The notes: generated by a model not told the origin, from the sequence alone. A stretch of 64,000 bases of DNA from Neurospora tetraspora (GCF_033439725.1 NW_026944385.1:4063001-4127000), one strand, 5' to 3'; positions 35,833-48,231 are shown, counted from the first letter of the stretch. Made by a program: numbers and translations.

Positions 35833-36306
35833 GACCATGGGAGCATTCACTAGTCACTACTCCAAGTGGCATTCACTCCCTCCAAGGTGGGTCAACGTTT
35901 AATTCTCCCCGTATCCAATGTTGCAGGCTTGATAGCTAACCCAGTGAAGGGATCAACGTCTCTCCTAGTATAATTGTCTACGTCCTCAGCTACCTTCCCG
36001 CACAATTACCGCTTTCTTTGCTTCCCACCATTGCCTATCATATATGGTTGTCGAAACTGCCAACACAGATCTGCGTCCGGACACGTTGCCTACATCAAGT
36101 GTCTTTAACGCCTTCAATAATATCTCTATACACATCTACTCGGTAGTTTCCACGCAGTCCCAAGATACTCTGACGAGTGTCCGTTGCTTCAGTCATCACT
36201 CAAGCCGACAGGTACCTACTAAAGACTCCCTACAGCACACATCACCCTAGCAACATTGGCAACGGGCAATAGCTAACGCAGTTCGCACCAGTCATCATCT
36301 TTAGCC

Positions 36307-36960
36307 ATGGATCATCTGGATTCTCCTCCGCACATCCACGGCTGGCATCGAAACAACCATCGATCTCGTGATCGACGTAGGACTCGCAGAGAATTGCGCG
36401 CTTGTCCAGCAGTCACACGCCGACACCTGGACCACTTTGTTGCGTTATACGAGGACACTGTCTGGGTGAACGGGGCCGAGATCGAGCAGGGAATTGCATC
36501 TGACACTGGCACGGATGAGCATTCTACACACGACGAGCAACCAACTGGTCAAGTCAAGTTGTGGACAACGGAGAGGCGTGAAGCTACCAGTCAAGAGAAA
36601 GCGATTATGGATGCAGTTGCTTCCACTTCAACTTCCACCGGGGCTAGTACGACGACCCAAACCAAGCCTGTTATTTCATCCGACTCCGACACAAGCGGCC
36701 ATCTCACACGAGACCAGCGCCTGACCGCTCACGACGAGATCATGGCCATCATGATGAAGAGACTTGATATCAAGACTCATGAGCCTGGAACCACGCATAG
36801 CCCTCCATCTACCAGCACGGATACCACTCCTCCTACCAACACGGTCACCACCCCCCCTACTTCAACTTCTGCCGGTGCTGGTACTACGACCCAGCCCGAG
36901 CCCGAGGCGACAGGAGAGCTTGCGCAGACAGAGTACAATCCAAACTGCTTTCTGTATTAG
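36307..36960 (+). CDS. Orphan Thr/Ser-rich hypothetical protein
   Basis: 217 aa from ATG at 36307, single exon. The N-terminus is basic (DRRRTRRELR). The middle has two stretches rich in Thr, Ser and Pro (ASTSTSTGASTTTQTKP and TSTDTTPPTNTVTTPPTSTS) around a more ordered segment (RDQRLTAHDEIMAIMMKRLD). It ends NPNCFLY. No family is recognised. The C-terminal CFLY fits only loosely the C-a-a-X prenylation pattern. It sits among the ubiquitin-like-domain paralogues but lacks that domain. Confidence 0.55.
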   Translation: MDHLDSPPHIHGWHRNNHRSRDRRRTRRELRACPAVTRRHLDHFVALYEDTVWVNGAEIEQGIASDTGTDEHSTHDEQPTGQVKLWTTERREATSQEKAIMDAVASTSTSTGASTTTQTKPVISSDSDTSGHLTRDQRLTAHDEIMAIMMKRLDIKTHEPGTTHSPPSTSTDTTPPTNTVTTPPTSTSAGAGTTTQPEPEATGELAQTEYNPNCFLY

Positions 36961-38257
36961 ATTGGTTCTTGACGAATAAAGAAAGGATAGGGAGTATGGA
37001 TACCCCTGGTGGAAGTAGCGGGGTGGCTAGCAGACATGGAAATGCCGACTACCTCTAGCCAGCTGTCGACGGTACTATGTCTGGAAAGTTGATGGTTGAG
37101 CAGGGGCTCTGAGCGCAACAGTGGCCATCTGGCGGGAGTCGGCTTCTTGCTGGCTCAAAGGCGGCGTGGTCTCATAGTAGTAGTTGGAGGTGCCTTGGGA
37201 CTGGGTTGTTGGCTTGTTTAGCGGAGAGTGGTATACGGGAGCATCGGGGTAATGGTCGAGCTGTATGTGTTGAGGCGAGGATTGAAAATGGAAGATTGAA
37301 TTTGGAAGAGAACTGCACCCCTGAGGTACCTTTGCATACCTCCATGGTGAAATGTAGGTTCGTGTAGGCACCCCACATCAAGGAAAAAGTTCCTTGAATT
37401 GAAGAAGCCAATAGGGGAAAAGCCGAAGACCGAATCGGGGTTATCAAGCCTGGCCGACATGCAACCATGCATGCAAGCTGCGAGCAGCAGCCCGGCGAGT
37501 GTCCTGTGTGCCGGGCCCATAAGTAAAGGAGGACATCAGATCTCTTCGCACCCTTTCCTTCACCACCTGCACATTTACAGTCGCCAAACGCTTTGAGCAG
37601 GTCTGTTCATTGCCACGTAGACATTATTATCTGGTCTGGGCTCACTGCTTTCCTGGCAGATGCTAACAGGTGAGAGGGGTGCTGGTAAGACTTGTGGTTG
37701 ATGTGGCATGTGAGTGAGTCTCTGCCGCTGCGCGCCCCTCCTCTGGACAGACACTCCCCTGGACAGACCCGATCCAAGGCACGTTTCAGTACCCGGGCGA
37801 AGATTCAGTTTGTTTTCACCTTCTGGCTTCTTCCTGTGCAGTGTCTGCCTTGCTACTTCGGAGGGGCCATACCGGACAGAATGGTTGGGTGCAACTCAAC
37901 CTCAGAAAGACAACGATATTGTCGATAATGTTACTTTTAGGAAGGACTACGGCAAGCAGTAGATCAGCAACAACGTGAGCACCCCTTTAGAGGACTGCTT
38001 TGAGCATCAAGACCACCATATACTTACTTCAGCAAGCCCTCCCGGCATCCTCAGCATCCATTCTGATCCCGACAACAGCATCAGGGACCAGCACCAACGA
38101 TCGAACCTACAATCACAAGTAACAACAGCGACAAGAATACCGACCATCGTGAGCTAGCCTCGTCGCTATCCCTTCCAGGATACCTCCCGCTATTCCGGGC
38201 ATCTTCTTGCTCGCCACATACCCACGTTGCTCACCTCTCTATCTCTCCAGCTTCAAG
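36961..38257. other. Interval between orphan genes; probable spliced 5' leader
   Basis: No frame is convincing. The right part probably holds the leader of the next gene, including candidate leader introns (donor gtgagc at 37975 with acceptor cttacttcag near 38034; another gtgagc near 38151). Confidence 0.4.
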
Positions 38258-39853
38258 ATGGATCGCTTCTCATCATATTTGCACCGGGCCTCCCTAGACC
38301 TGGATCGTCCTTCAAACATCCCGAGCAACCGGCGACGACCCTCCAACCCCTCAAACAACCCGCATACATCGTAAGTTAGCCTCCTACTTGCCCTTTTCTA
38401 TGATTTCTCGGGCTCTTTTATCTGCTCGCTCGCCCCAATACAACACATTGTTCACCTCTCCATCATCTCTAGGTTCAACCAGGATGGCATCGCCTCATAC
38501 AGGACCGCCCTGGGGGGTTTCTTGCCCCCCAACCAGCCCAGGTCGAACAGCCAGAACCCCCCACAGCAGCCCAACCCCGAGCCCAAGCAAAGTCAACCCC
38601 CAGTTCCAGTCAACGGCATCCATCAATGGTCCTTCAACCCCTGGAACATCCAGCAACGTCCCTCCAACCAGTCGAACAGCTTGCACGCCCCTCAGCAACT
38701 CCCACACCAGTCACAACCCCAGCCTGAACCCAACCCCGAGCCCAAGCAGAGTCCTCCCCCAGCCCCGGCCCCGGCCCCCGCCCCAGCTCCAGCCAAGGAA
38801 TTCCTCATCATCGCCTACAAAGAAAGACACGTCCTGGTAGCCAAGCCCCCTACCCTCGCCGAGCTGAAGCAAGCCGCCGCCGAGATCTTCGACATCATCC
38901 TTGACCATCACAAGCAACTATACGCCTTCATCTACCACAAGAGTCTTGATGTTGCTGCCGACGAACCGGCTGCGACGGTGGAACTAGAGATCCACGAATC
39001 CGCCTATTCATCCTTGAGAGATAGGGAGCATGTCTTCTTTAAGCACCGAGAACGTGAGGCTGAGCGTCGGAATGGGGAGGTGGGGCGTCGGAGGGGGCAG
39101 GGGGTTTTGACGCGGCTGGATGGTCCTTCTGGAGGTAATAATTCTGGGGGCACTTCTGGAGGTTCTTCTGGACCACCACAAGGACAGCAACGACCGGGTC
39201 CGACGGTTGAAGATGTTGCTGATGAAGGGCAGCAGCAGGGGCGTGGTTATGGCTGTGGAAATAGTAGCTTGAACGGTACGAGTCAACATGCCGCCTCTCA
39301 CTCAGGAACCTCAAGACAACAAGTCTTTGGCGGCGGTGACCACAGTAACTTGAACGGTGCGGCAGTCAACCATTTTGAGTCCCAGTTTCCTTCTTCTTCC
39401 TCTTCTAGCCGGCCGTGGTGGTCTACTGCCGTGGAGTTAGGCTCTCACCTGAACTGCGGCACGTGCCGTCGTCAAAATACCGCCTCCATGTCCCGCTCGG
39501 GACGAGGACAGCAACAACAACAACACGAACCTCGTGCTATTATTCATGGCTCTGACACAAGCACAAACGTGAACGGTGCGGGCAACAATAAAAACCCCCA
39601 GCAGCCCGAAGTTTCTTCCTCCTTTACCTCTAGTAGAACTGTCGAGGTGAAGATATGCCCTGAAGGTTTCACCCAAAAAGAGTCGGGAGTATTCCAGCGA
39701 CTGTGGGCTCGAGGGGACCCTCGGGCACAGGTCTGCAGGAAATTGTGGCTGGTCCTTGGCTGCCAGTATGGGTATCGGAAGTGGGAGGATTATTCTTATT
39801 CTTATCCTGCGGTTCAATCGTATGAGCGCAGCTGGGAAGCATCGTGGAGGTAG
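38258..39853 (+). CDS. Paralogue 3 of the ubiquitin-like-fold family, long form
   Basis: Two exons, 38258-38370 and 38473-39853, with intron 38371-38472 (gtaagt ... ctctag); together 497 aa. The N-terminal ~175 residues are rich in Pro, Gln and Asn, ending in a PAPAPAP run. The shared domain follows (FLIIAYKERHVLVAKP, TLAELKQAAAEIFDII, VELEIHESAYSSLRD), with an insertion before the last strand and DGD replaced by DRE. The C-terminal ~240 residues are a Gly/Ser/Gln-rich linker, then a more ordered end (VEVKICPEGFTQKESGVFQR, then VLGCQYGYRKWEDYSYSYP). The first exon is supported by the clean donor and in-frame join. No function is known; low-complexity flanks around one small domain suggest a scaffold or regulatory role (inference). 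Confidence 0.7.
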
Positions 39854-40837
39854 GTGGGGAAGGACTGTGTGATGAATATAAAGGGAAAAACATGGAAACA
39901 AAAAAGGAATAAGCCTTTATTCAAAAAGATATGGCAGATAGACACCTACCTCTGGGTCCGGAAGAGTTCTGGATTGGTACAGGGGAGAAAGAGGCTTGCA
40001 TGTTGCCGAAGGGTTTGAGATCGGGGATATAGATCGTTGCCGGATAACAGGACGCACATAGAGATGCCTCTCAGTGCTCGTTAATCTGCCTATCTCTAGA
40101 GGTAGGCATCGATACCCCCATCACCTTGGATTTAGATTCTTGTAGCGCAATGTTTATTCCTTCGTCCGATTGATCATTGTGTAATGATGTGCATGTCGTT
40201 GTGTTGTGTTGTGTTGTCCGGACGACGTCACGGTCGCCGGGGTTGCCGTCCGAGAAAGGAAATCATTGCCGGGTGGTCCGGCAAGGTGAGTGGGGCGATG
40301 CCCCGTAAGAGGCCTAGCGGGCCACTAGAACGAACCGCTGGGCGGGACAGCTGATGATGGCCTCCTTGTCGCTGTTGTCTCCACTGCGCCCCCTCGACAA
40401 CTGCAACCATCCATCTCCCAACCCAAACATACCTCGGCCGAATTCCGATTACAAACTTGGGGTTTTTTCTTTCTTTCTAGAATTCCACAACCGATCTTCA
40501 AAGATATCTTCTTCTCACACCCCAAATAAGAAGTCTTTCGGAATTCTAGAACCCCTTTTCCTTCAGCGCCCCCCTATTTGGCAAGTTAAGCGAGGAGGCC
40601 ATCTGTGTGAAACCCAAGGGAACTAGGGAAACGACCCAAGCTGAACAATCACTGGACATCTCATACGCCAATCAACAAACACACACACACCGTTACCAAC
40701 CACCTGACATTGTATAACCTTCTTTCAACCTCACCTCTTCTTTTCTCACAACAGAACACCTCCTTTCACCTCACCTCACCCACCCATCCACATCACTCAC
40801 TCACCAAAAAGGGACAGCCAAAAAAAGAACCGCCAAA

Positions 40838-42181
40838 ATGTTCCGCCACACCCACGGCTACAAATCCCACTCCCTCCAACTGGAGCTCGCCCACCGCCCC
40901 ACGGGCCCCATCATCCCCGGCCACACCTTCCGCGTCAGCGCCGTCCCGGCCCCCGTCCCCTCCGACCTCAACGAAGGCGACCTCCTCCTCGAGACTCTGT
41001 ACATCTCGCTAGACCCGGCCATGCGCGGCTGGCTCGACGACGTGCGCTCCTACGTGCCGCCCGTGCAAATCGGCGAAGTGATGCGCGCCATGTGCATCTG
41101 CCGCGTTTTGGCTTCCCGCAGTCCCAAAGCCGCGGCGGGCGACGTGGTAACCGCCATGAACGGGATCCGCGAGATTGGGATTTTGTCAGATAGGCATATT
41201 GAGAAGCCGGCTTTTTTGCCTCCTGGTGGAAAGACGACGGATCTTTTGGGTGTGCTGGGGATGACGGGACTGACGGCGTATTTTGGTATGATGAAGATTG
41301 GGAATGTGAAGAAGGGGGATACGGTGGTTGTGAGCGCGGCGGCGGGAGCGACGGGGTCGGTGGCGGTGCAGATTGCGAAGATTCAGGGCGCCAAGAGGGT
41401 GATTGGGACGGCGGGCAATGATGAGAAGTGTAGGTGGTTGGTGGAGGAGGGGGGCGTGGATGTGGCGCTTAATTATAAGGATCCGGAGTTTAGGAGGAAG
41501 TTTAAGGAGGCGACGCCGGATTTTGTGGATGTTTATTTTGATAATGGTGAGTTTTTGAGTGATGGTGATGGTAATGTGGCAGGGGGGAAGGGGGTTTGGT
41601 CCATGGATTGGGGACGACATGGACTGGAGATGTTGCTTCGTGATCACGGCTAACGTGCAACAGTCGGCGGTGAGCAACTTGATATGGCGCTGGCTCGCGC
41701 CACCAGGGGCGCTCGGTTCGTCATGTGCGGTGGTATCAGCCAGTACAACGCCGAGCACAAGCAAGGGCCAAAGGTGGGTGGTTACTCGGGGGCAGCAATG
41801 CCTAGGTACAAAACAAGCGACATTGAGTGCTCTACTGACGACGAATTACAGAACATCGCGAACGTCATCACCATGAGAATCAGAATGGAAGGCTTCGTCG
41901 TCTTCGACTACAAAGATGAGTACCCAACCGCTCTCGGTCAGCTCGCCCAGTGGCTGGCCGAAGGTAAGCTGAAGAGAAAGGAGACCATCCTCAAGGGAGG
42001 CGTCAGAGTTGCGGATGAAGGCATGGTCAAGCTTTATAAGGGTGATAACATTGGTAAGTGTCACGCCTCTTTTGAGCTCTGGTTGTATGCACGAACGTCG
42101 ATTCACTGACAGTGGTGGAATGCAGGTAAAATGTTGGTCGAGGTCAAGAACCCCGACGAGGAGCGACAAGCGAAGCTCTAG
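40838..42181 (+). CDS. MDR-family NADP-dependent alkenal/quinone reductase
   Basis: Zinc-independent medium-chain reductase of the leukotriene B4 12-hydroxydehydrogenase (PTGR) group, which reduces activated double bonds with NADPH, probably in the cytosol. Four exons: 40838-41546, 41664-41773, 41852-42053 and 42126-42181, giving 358 aa. All donors are GTRNGT-like (gtgagt, gtgggt, gtaagt). The N-terminal part has YISLDPAMRGWL, the Rossmann loop is AAAGATGS at ~167-174, and the C-terminal part has MCGGISQYN and RIRMEGFVVFDY. The second intron is a multiple of three without a stop, so its retention would add 26 residues; homologous sequence runs straight across, supporting splicing. The physiological substrate is unknown. 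Confidence 0.9.
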
Positions 42182-42420
42182 ATTGTGAGCTAGATGGCGG
42201 CGTGTTCGGTTGTAAAACTATGACATGAAAAGTACAGGCGGAGGGCATCTAAACGGCCAAGTGTTCTTTTTCCATCTTGCATCAAGAGAGAAGTGTCAAC
42301 CATGTTTGGGCTCAGAAGCCCTACCCCAGATTGTCGTGTGCGTGTGTGGTGGTTGTACATGATAATGACTCGAAACCAATACCCAGCAGACCTTTCCTAA
42401 ATTCCGTTGTTCTCGCGCTC

Positions 42421-42897
42421 TTATGCGTATGAACTCCATTCCGAGCTTGCGTCGTCGTCGTCGTCGTCATACACGGCGTCACGCAGATATCGCAAAGTTG
42501 CCAACGAGGGCCGCCAAAAAACCTCAACCACAGGGGCAGTCGCGGGATTCCTCGTAAAACAATCGCGGAAACGCCCAAAGTTCCACTCCTGAAGCTGGAC
42601 TCGATGGCTAACTTGCCTTGACCCCATTTCAGTGCGATGCTCTATCCAGAACTCGAGTTGCCGTGGTCGAGCCCGATGCCCACACTCCTCGCAAGCCATT
42701 ATCTTTAGGTCGTAAAAGGTGTCGGGACTGGGAATTTCCGTGTCCCTTGGATCTTGGTATGGCCTGAAAATTCGAATGCGGGTAAAGTCCATTTCCTCGA
42801 GTTGTCGGTCATACGGTGTGTACCGCCTCCCTGCGCCTGCCCCATATCTCGCGAGGGCGTAGAGTGGGATGGCGTGTGTGTTCCTGTTGTTGGGCAT
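42421..42897 (-). CDS. Hypothetical protein, acidic C-terminus
   Basis: 158 aa from ATG at 42897, single exon, converging on the oxidoreductase with ~240 bp between. The sequence is globular in look: MDFTRIRIFRPYQDPRDTEI, then a single CEECGHRARP motif, then LEFWIEHRTEMGSR, WNFGRFRDCF and a run of six Asp before SSEWSSYA. One CxxC alone is not a complete zinc site. No family is recognised. Confidence 0.65.
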   Translation of the reverse strand: MPNNRNTHAIPLYALARYGAGAGRRYTPYDRQLEEMDFTRIRIFRPYQDPRDTEIPSPDTFYDLKIMACEECGHRARPRQLEFWIEHRTEMGSRQVSHRVQLQEWNFGRFRDCFTRNPATAPVVEVFWRPSLATLRYLRDAVYDDDDDDASSEWSSYA

Positions 42898-43239
42898 TGT
42901 GGGAGTGGGAGCAGATAGATTATAGTGGCAGTAGACGAGCGCCTTGAGGCTATGTGCTTTCTATCACCCGGACTATGGGTTTGATTCTGATGTCAATGAT
43001 TGATGGGAAAATGGGTCTTGCTTGCACTACTCACGAGGTTGGACGGAAATATGCCGTTAGTGCTTCTTCTTCTGGCTCGTATCACGAGAACGATACTCTT
43101 GCCGTGTGGTTTGGACTCGAGTTGAGTGGTTGTTGAAGGTTTCTCTGGCGGAAGGAACAAGCTGATGGTTGGAGTTGTGGTTGGAACTTGGGAGGTGATG
43201 ACCAGAAAGAAAGACCGAGGGAAGAATTTATAAGAAAAA

Positions 43240-44000
43240 AAAAGGGTGGGCGAGCACATTAGGGCTCACCAAGCCATGATCATAGAGGACACCTGGTTGA
43301 GGTGCTCATTGCATCGCATTGTCAGGTTTTTCATCGATGGAGGAAGCAGTCTCGCACTTCAACAAGGCACAAAGGCGGGGTTGGGCATGTTGAATACAGC
43401 TTCATGCTTCCAGATGGCGACATCGAGGTGACTCAACACGCCTCGCTCTGGACATGTGATGAGGGACCGATCATCAGATGGTCTTTGTAGGAGCAGGCGA
43501 GAGAAACGTCTGTACGGGAGAGCTTTCCTTGTTGGCACGCATTCGCCCTGCCCGGCTATCATGTACGGACATCAAGCATCGCCTTGGAAGACACATACGC
43601 AAACATCAAGATAAAGAAGTCCGAAGATCAGCTTCGGCGGTACGCAATGGCCTTACGGGGATCCGAGTCTGATGGCAGATGCAAAGCTCACCGTCGCCAT
43701 ACAGACCAAGATTGCTTACATGACGGTTGCTTCTTTGGGCTACATAAACTGAGAGGCAACGGCATTCCTCCATGTCCTCCCATCGTCAAGGTCACTTGCA
43801 TAATCTGGGAGCAGGCACATTCGAGGATTGGTCCGGAACTTACAAGGGCGAACAGTACCTCTTACCGATATGGAGGAAAGATGGAGGTAGTCAAGTTTGT
43901 GACGCTGCGAAATACAAAAAGAAAATTTTTAAAAAAAAAGAAAAGGTTCCGAATATGCACGGGAGAATATCATTGTCATTTACATGGAAGCAATAGGGGC
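43240..44000 (+). pseudogene. Possible decayed coding region
   Basis: Protein-like pieces appear in different frames in order: KGGVGHVEYSFMLPDGDIEV with LWTCDEGPIIRWSL, then EDTYANIKIKKSEDQLRRYA, then FEDWSGTYKGEQYLLPIWRK. Frame changes and stops separate them. I do not recognise the family; the signal is weak. Confidence 0.25.
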
Positions 44001-44400
44001 AACTTGGAGGCACCTGGTAACAGTCTGACATTTCACTCGGGGCTTGGTGAAATGGCAACAACGGACATCAACTTCAAAATAATCGGTCAGGCATATCAAA
44101 AGCAGGGAACTCTATCGGGCATGTTTTTATGTAGGTGCCCTACAGTAAATCCGCATTCCCTTTCCCCATTAATCGCACAAGTGCGGTTTGATTCGTCATT
44201 GTCCCTCTGTCTGCACCTCTATGCACAAATGCACATACAGCATAATAGCTGCGCCGTCTAGCAATGTCGGTAGAGGTACTGCCGCTTCTGGCAGTGCCAT
44301 CAAGGTTTTCTTCCACATCCTTCCAACATCGCCGAATGCACACCAGCACCAGCACCAACATGAAGCCACCGTGTCAACGATTTGGAGACTGACGACAGAG

Positions 44401-44463
44401 GGCAAAGACCTAGAGGCAGGTTAAAGACCTAGAGGCAGGGCAAAAACCTAGACGCAGGGCACA
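44401..44463. repeat. Three ~20-bp tandem repeats
   Basis: Three near-identical units of the form AAAGACCTAGAGGCAGG, the third with small changes (AAAAACCTAGACGCAGG). Non-coding context. Confidence 0.85.
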
Positions 44464-44697
44464 TCACCTGATCATTTGTCTCGCACACGTTGCTCGCTTC
44501 TCCTCGCTGCTTACCGCTACATACCGATACCGGACACTCCTTCATGTATTAGCCAGGAGACCTCCAGTCCGGAAACATCGACTGGCTCGTGATTCGCAGA
44601 TGGCTGGAGGCGAGCAAGGCGGGTACGACCGTACAAGTTCAACGGTGTAGGCCCAAATTTTTTTTCTGTGGAAATCGTGTACGGTTTCCAACAGATT

Positions 44698-44699
<2 letters not shown>

Positions 44700-44747
<48 letters not shown>
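44700..44747. repeat. 48-bp poly(T) run
   Basis: Uninterrupted T from 44700 to 44747, preceded by TTTCCAACAGATTTC. It could be the A-tail of a retroposed sequence on the minus strand, or simple slippage; length is likely unstable and prone to sequencing error. Confidence 0.9.
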
Positions 44748-45290
44748 CCGTAGATGGAAATCCGATGCCGATGAGTAGCAAAAATGCATCATGATGTTGA
44801 TCCAGTTCATGATTGTTGGCAAGTGCAATTCTGTCCCTCTGTGTGAGACCGGGAACTCCCAGTGACAGGAGTGACGGAGTTACCACTACCAACACCAACC
44901 GGAACTCCTTCTTCTGTCCGGGCCGGCTCGCACTTCCCCTTCAGTCTCACAGCCTTGGCCGGACAGATGTCTTTCATAGGTAACGAATGCCTAAGGTGGA
45001 TGCAATGACCTTATTGAAGCTGACGGTCTGGTCTGCATAGAGCCATGCCATGATCTCATGGTCTACGTACGTGTAGGAAACTTTACAGTAACAAGTCAAG
45101 TTTCTTGTCTACCTAGGTTTGTATCCAGTCACGTTTGTAGCGGGTCATCTGCCCTCTTCCTTTCGACTCTTTTCTCCAAGCGAAGGAAGGGGGGGGGAAC
45201 TGCACTCACAGACTGTGATGAGCTCGTGGCCCACCATCATTCTTTTGCTACCACTACTGAGAAGGTGCGCTGTGCGCATAGCAGGGAAGG

Positions 45291-45572
45291 TATAAAGACT
45301 TGGAATCTTGGGGCTTCCATTAGTTAGCTTTTCCTCCTAATCAACCACCACCTTATTCCCAAAAACGACCCATGCCCTGCACAGTGGCTTTCACTACCTA
45401 CCGTCTGCTTATTCGAGATTGCGGAGTTGGAACCACATGCTGGACTCCTCTTCCTGCGTGTAAACGTCCAATCAAAATAATCTTCCCCATGCTTCGTCTT
45501 TTCTTCTTGGAGAAGGGCCGCTGTCAAGTGTCAAAGCCATTTTGTCGTGGTTGTTGGAGGACTTGGCGGTGA
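45291..45572 (+). CDS. Doubtful small gene with TATA box
   Basis: A TATAAAG at 45291 is followed after ~80 bp by ATG at 45372 and a 66-residue frame to 45572. The layout resembles other small genes in this region, but the protein (MPCTVAFTTYRLLIRDCGVG...) has no recognisable features, and frames on the other strand overlap it. Confidence 0.2.
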
Positions 45573-46372
45573 CGCTGGATGTACCTGGAGTGGTGTTCGG
45601 GCTATGGTCTGGTTGACATGGTTGGCAACGGCGATGGTGGCAAGTGGACTCGAGAAGTGCTGCTCCCGTCCTACGTTGTTGTCTTGGGTGCTGGGGAAAT
45701 GCGAAACTCAAAGGAAAGAGCAATCCAGTCTACTCAAATTTGATAAGCTGAGCAGGCAGTGGCACTTTGACTACATGAGCGGGCTGAAGTGGAATGAGAG
45801 GTTCTTGGACTTGGGAACTACGGTCTTCGTTGGACACATACTACACAACTTGTTAGGAAGGAATACGACTAATTCACCATGTCTACGGCTACCGAGCTGA
45901 GCAAATGCAAGGTACAAGACGGGTAGGATTGGTTGTCTACGGGATCACATGTTTCAATATTGAAGAAACACATGGGTTTTTACGATGAAGCAGAGCAAGA
46001 ATAAAGTTCATGTTGGGGGCAAATGGTCAAATTGATTTCCGTTAACGCCAGTTTAGATGATGCTTCGCTCGATGTGTTGAAAGCAACGCTGGGGTATTCC
46101 TTCCGAAGAAACCATTCCATCACATATCCATCTCAATTCCTCCCTGAAAGTCCTTGAAAGTCCCTGCAAACACCTGCGAACCAAATCATTATGACCCTCA
46201 CTGAAAACTCCTTGTTTTTATATCCTCCACGACCGGTTGCAATCGGAGTAAGCTCAGTATTTTGAAGAGCACCCGTCAGGACAACCCCCCTGTGTGTTGA
46301 AGAGCACCCATCATCAGGTTCAAACCCCCTCCGAGTTAAGCTCCTACAATTCAACACAGCCCAGCCATTCCT

Positions 46373-46837
46373 TTACCACCACCACACGAACTCCTTCTCC
46401 TCCTCGGTAACCTTCTCCCAGTTCACCTGCAAGTACTCCTCCCCCCAAATGTTCTTCATAACCCTGGCCTTCAGGCCATATCCTCCCAAATTTCCTTCCG
46501 CCATCTTCTTGTGCCAACGCGCTCTTTCGGGGTAGTGCGCCAAGATGAGGTCCAATCGCTCGAGGAAAATCTCGACCTCGTAGTCCTCCATCTTGGACAG
46601 GAGAATCCTGAAGATCTGCCTGCCCGACAGTGAGGAAGCGTACGGCGCAAGGCGGTCGAGGATGTGGTACTGCGTGTACCAGAAGCGGAGGGCATAGAGC
46701 TGTAGCTCTGTAAAGGTCTCGTCTTTGGCGCGGATGGATTCGATGAACGCGCTGATTTCGGCGGGGTTGGTGCTGTTAATGGTGCGCAGCTGCTCTGAGA
46801 GGGAAGCTGTTGTCTCGGGCTTCATGTTGGTCGACAT
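46373..46837 (-). CDS. Orphan protein, intact member of a tandem pair
   Basis: 154 aa from ATG at 46837 (MSTNMKPETTASLSEQLRTI), single exon. It looks helical: FTELQLYALRFWYTQYHILD, RQIFRILLSKMEDYEVEIFL, ILAHYPERARWHKKMAEGN, ending VTEEEKEFVWWW. A TATAAAAG box on the minus strand lies at 47127-47134, ~290 bp upstream. Its first half and upstream region are duplicated at 48232-48735. No domain is recognised; no signal peptide or membrane segment is evident. Confidence 0.7.
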   Translation of the reverse strand: MSTNMKPETTASLSEQLRTINSTNPAEISAFIESIRAKDETFTELQLYALRFWYTQYHILDRLAPYASSLSGRQIFRILLSKMEDYEVEIFLERLDLILAHYPERARWHKKMAEGNLGGYGLKARVMKNIWGEEYLQVNWEKVTEEEKEFVWWW

Positions 46838-48231
46838 CGTGTAGAGGTAGCTTCAATGGTTGTGCTGATAAGGTCGTTGACGGTCTTGACGAATGCTTGT
46901 TTGGTTTGTGTTCGAGGTGATGAAAGACTTGCGGTAGAGGTAGGCTTGCCTGTTCTTCAGATCGGTTTGGCGATAAAGATCTTGAGTAAATCTTGTAGAA
47001 GAGTTCAGCAGAGCTGGTTGCAAGATGAATAGAGGTAAGCAAGCTTGTTGGGTGATCAAGACTGTTTTGTGATGATGAAAAAAAAAGGAAAGAAGAGAAG
47101 GACTCCAAGAAGTGGTCGGGGAAGCTCTTTTATAATGTTTGAGTAGGCCCCAGAAACTCCCTTCACCGGAGCGATGACGCATGCCATTCACGTGCATCTC
47201 GGACCTACAACCTGTAAAGTAGGTTCTATACTGCAGCTGTGCAGTATCAAGGTCCGGTTCAACACCATCGGTGAATGCTGCAGATAGTTGCCACCCAAAA
47301 TAGAGTGCTAGGTTGCTGGGCAAAGGACCTGCAGAGTACCGGTAGTCTGAACTGTGAGGGGAAGTGAATGCCCATCTGGTGTACTGGAAAGGTTAGGTGT
47401 ACACTTCGAGCATCTGCAGCCATAACGAGCAGTGCGGGTGTGTATCGGGATCAGGTGAAGATTGTAGCAATACGTGTATATACAAGACGCTGGAGAGAAA
47501 GAGGTTTTACTCCGGGCTGGGCGTACGGTATGCCTGCAGGTGCTTGGGGATTATATCTGTAGGCTAAACCGACAGATCCGAGTGTAGTCCGTAGCCGTAC
47601 CGGAGATACACATATGACCGAAAGCTCCTACTTATAGAGGTAGCAAGATACACCGACAGGCCAGATGCAAGAAGCGAAGCGAAGTTAAGATACTGCATCA
47701 CTGCGTCTAGTGAGTCAACGAGATCAAGCAAGCAGGCAAACTGGGCAAAAGGACAGATTGTGCACACACCGGCATACCCGTACGTACCATCAGAGTTCTC
47801 AATCAAAAAGCACTTTCATTTTGCCAAGTACCATAAGATACGGTAGTGTAGCCATGTACTAACAGATTTGAGGAAAATCACCCTCACGTCTCTCAGAAAT
47901 TCCAAACATGAAGCTTAAAGCACACCGAGCTGCGCTCTGCCTTTTGCTACGTTTAAAGCTGGCAGTCCTGCCAATCATCTATCAAGGCTTTGCAGTAGCT
48001 GGATTCCGGGTTTCCTGAGTCTATGCGGTATTCCGCCGAGTACCGCAAGATGTAGCATTCAGCCAATTTCTCCTTGGACCAAATGGTTCCATAGATGCAT
48101 ATGGTGAAGAGTTCTGTTCACAACTAAAATATTACACGCTGTCAATACAATTTCTACTGCTTGCTTGTCCGAGGGCTCTAATTTTCGTGATGAAGAAAAC
48201 TTCTGTTGACCAAACGTCACGGAGGATACCT

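Noticed and set aside
38711-39314. Minus-strand frames opposite paralogue 3
   Set aside because: Shadows of the Pro/Ala/Gln-rich plus-strand exon.
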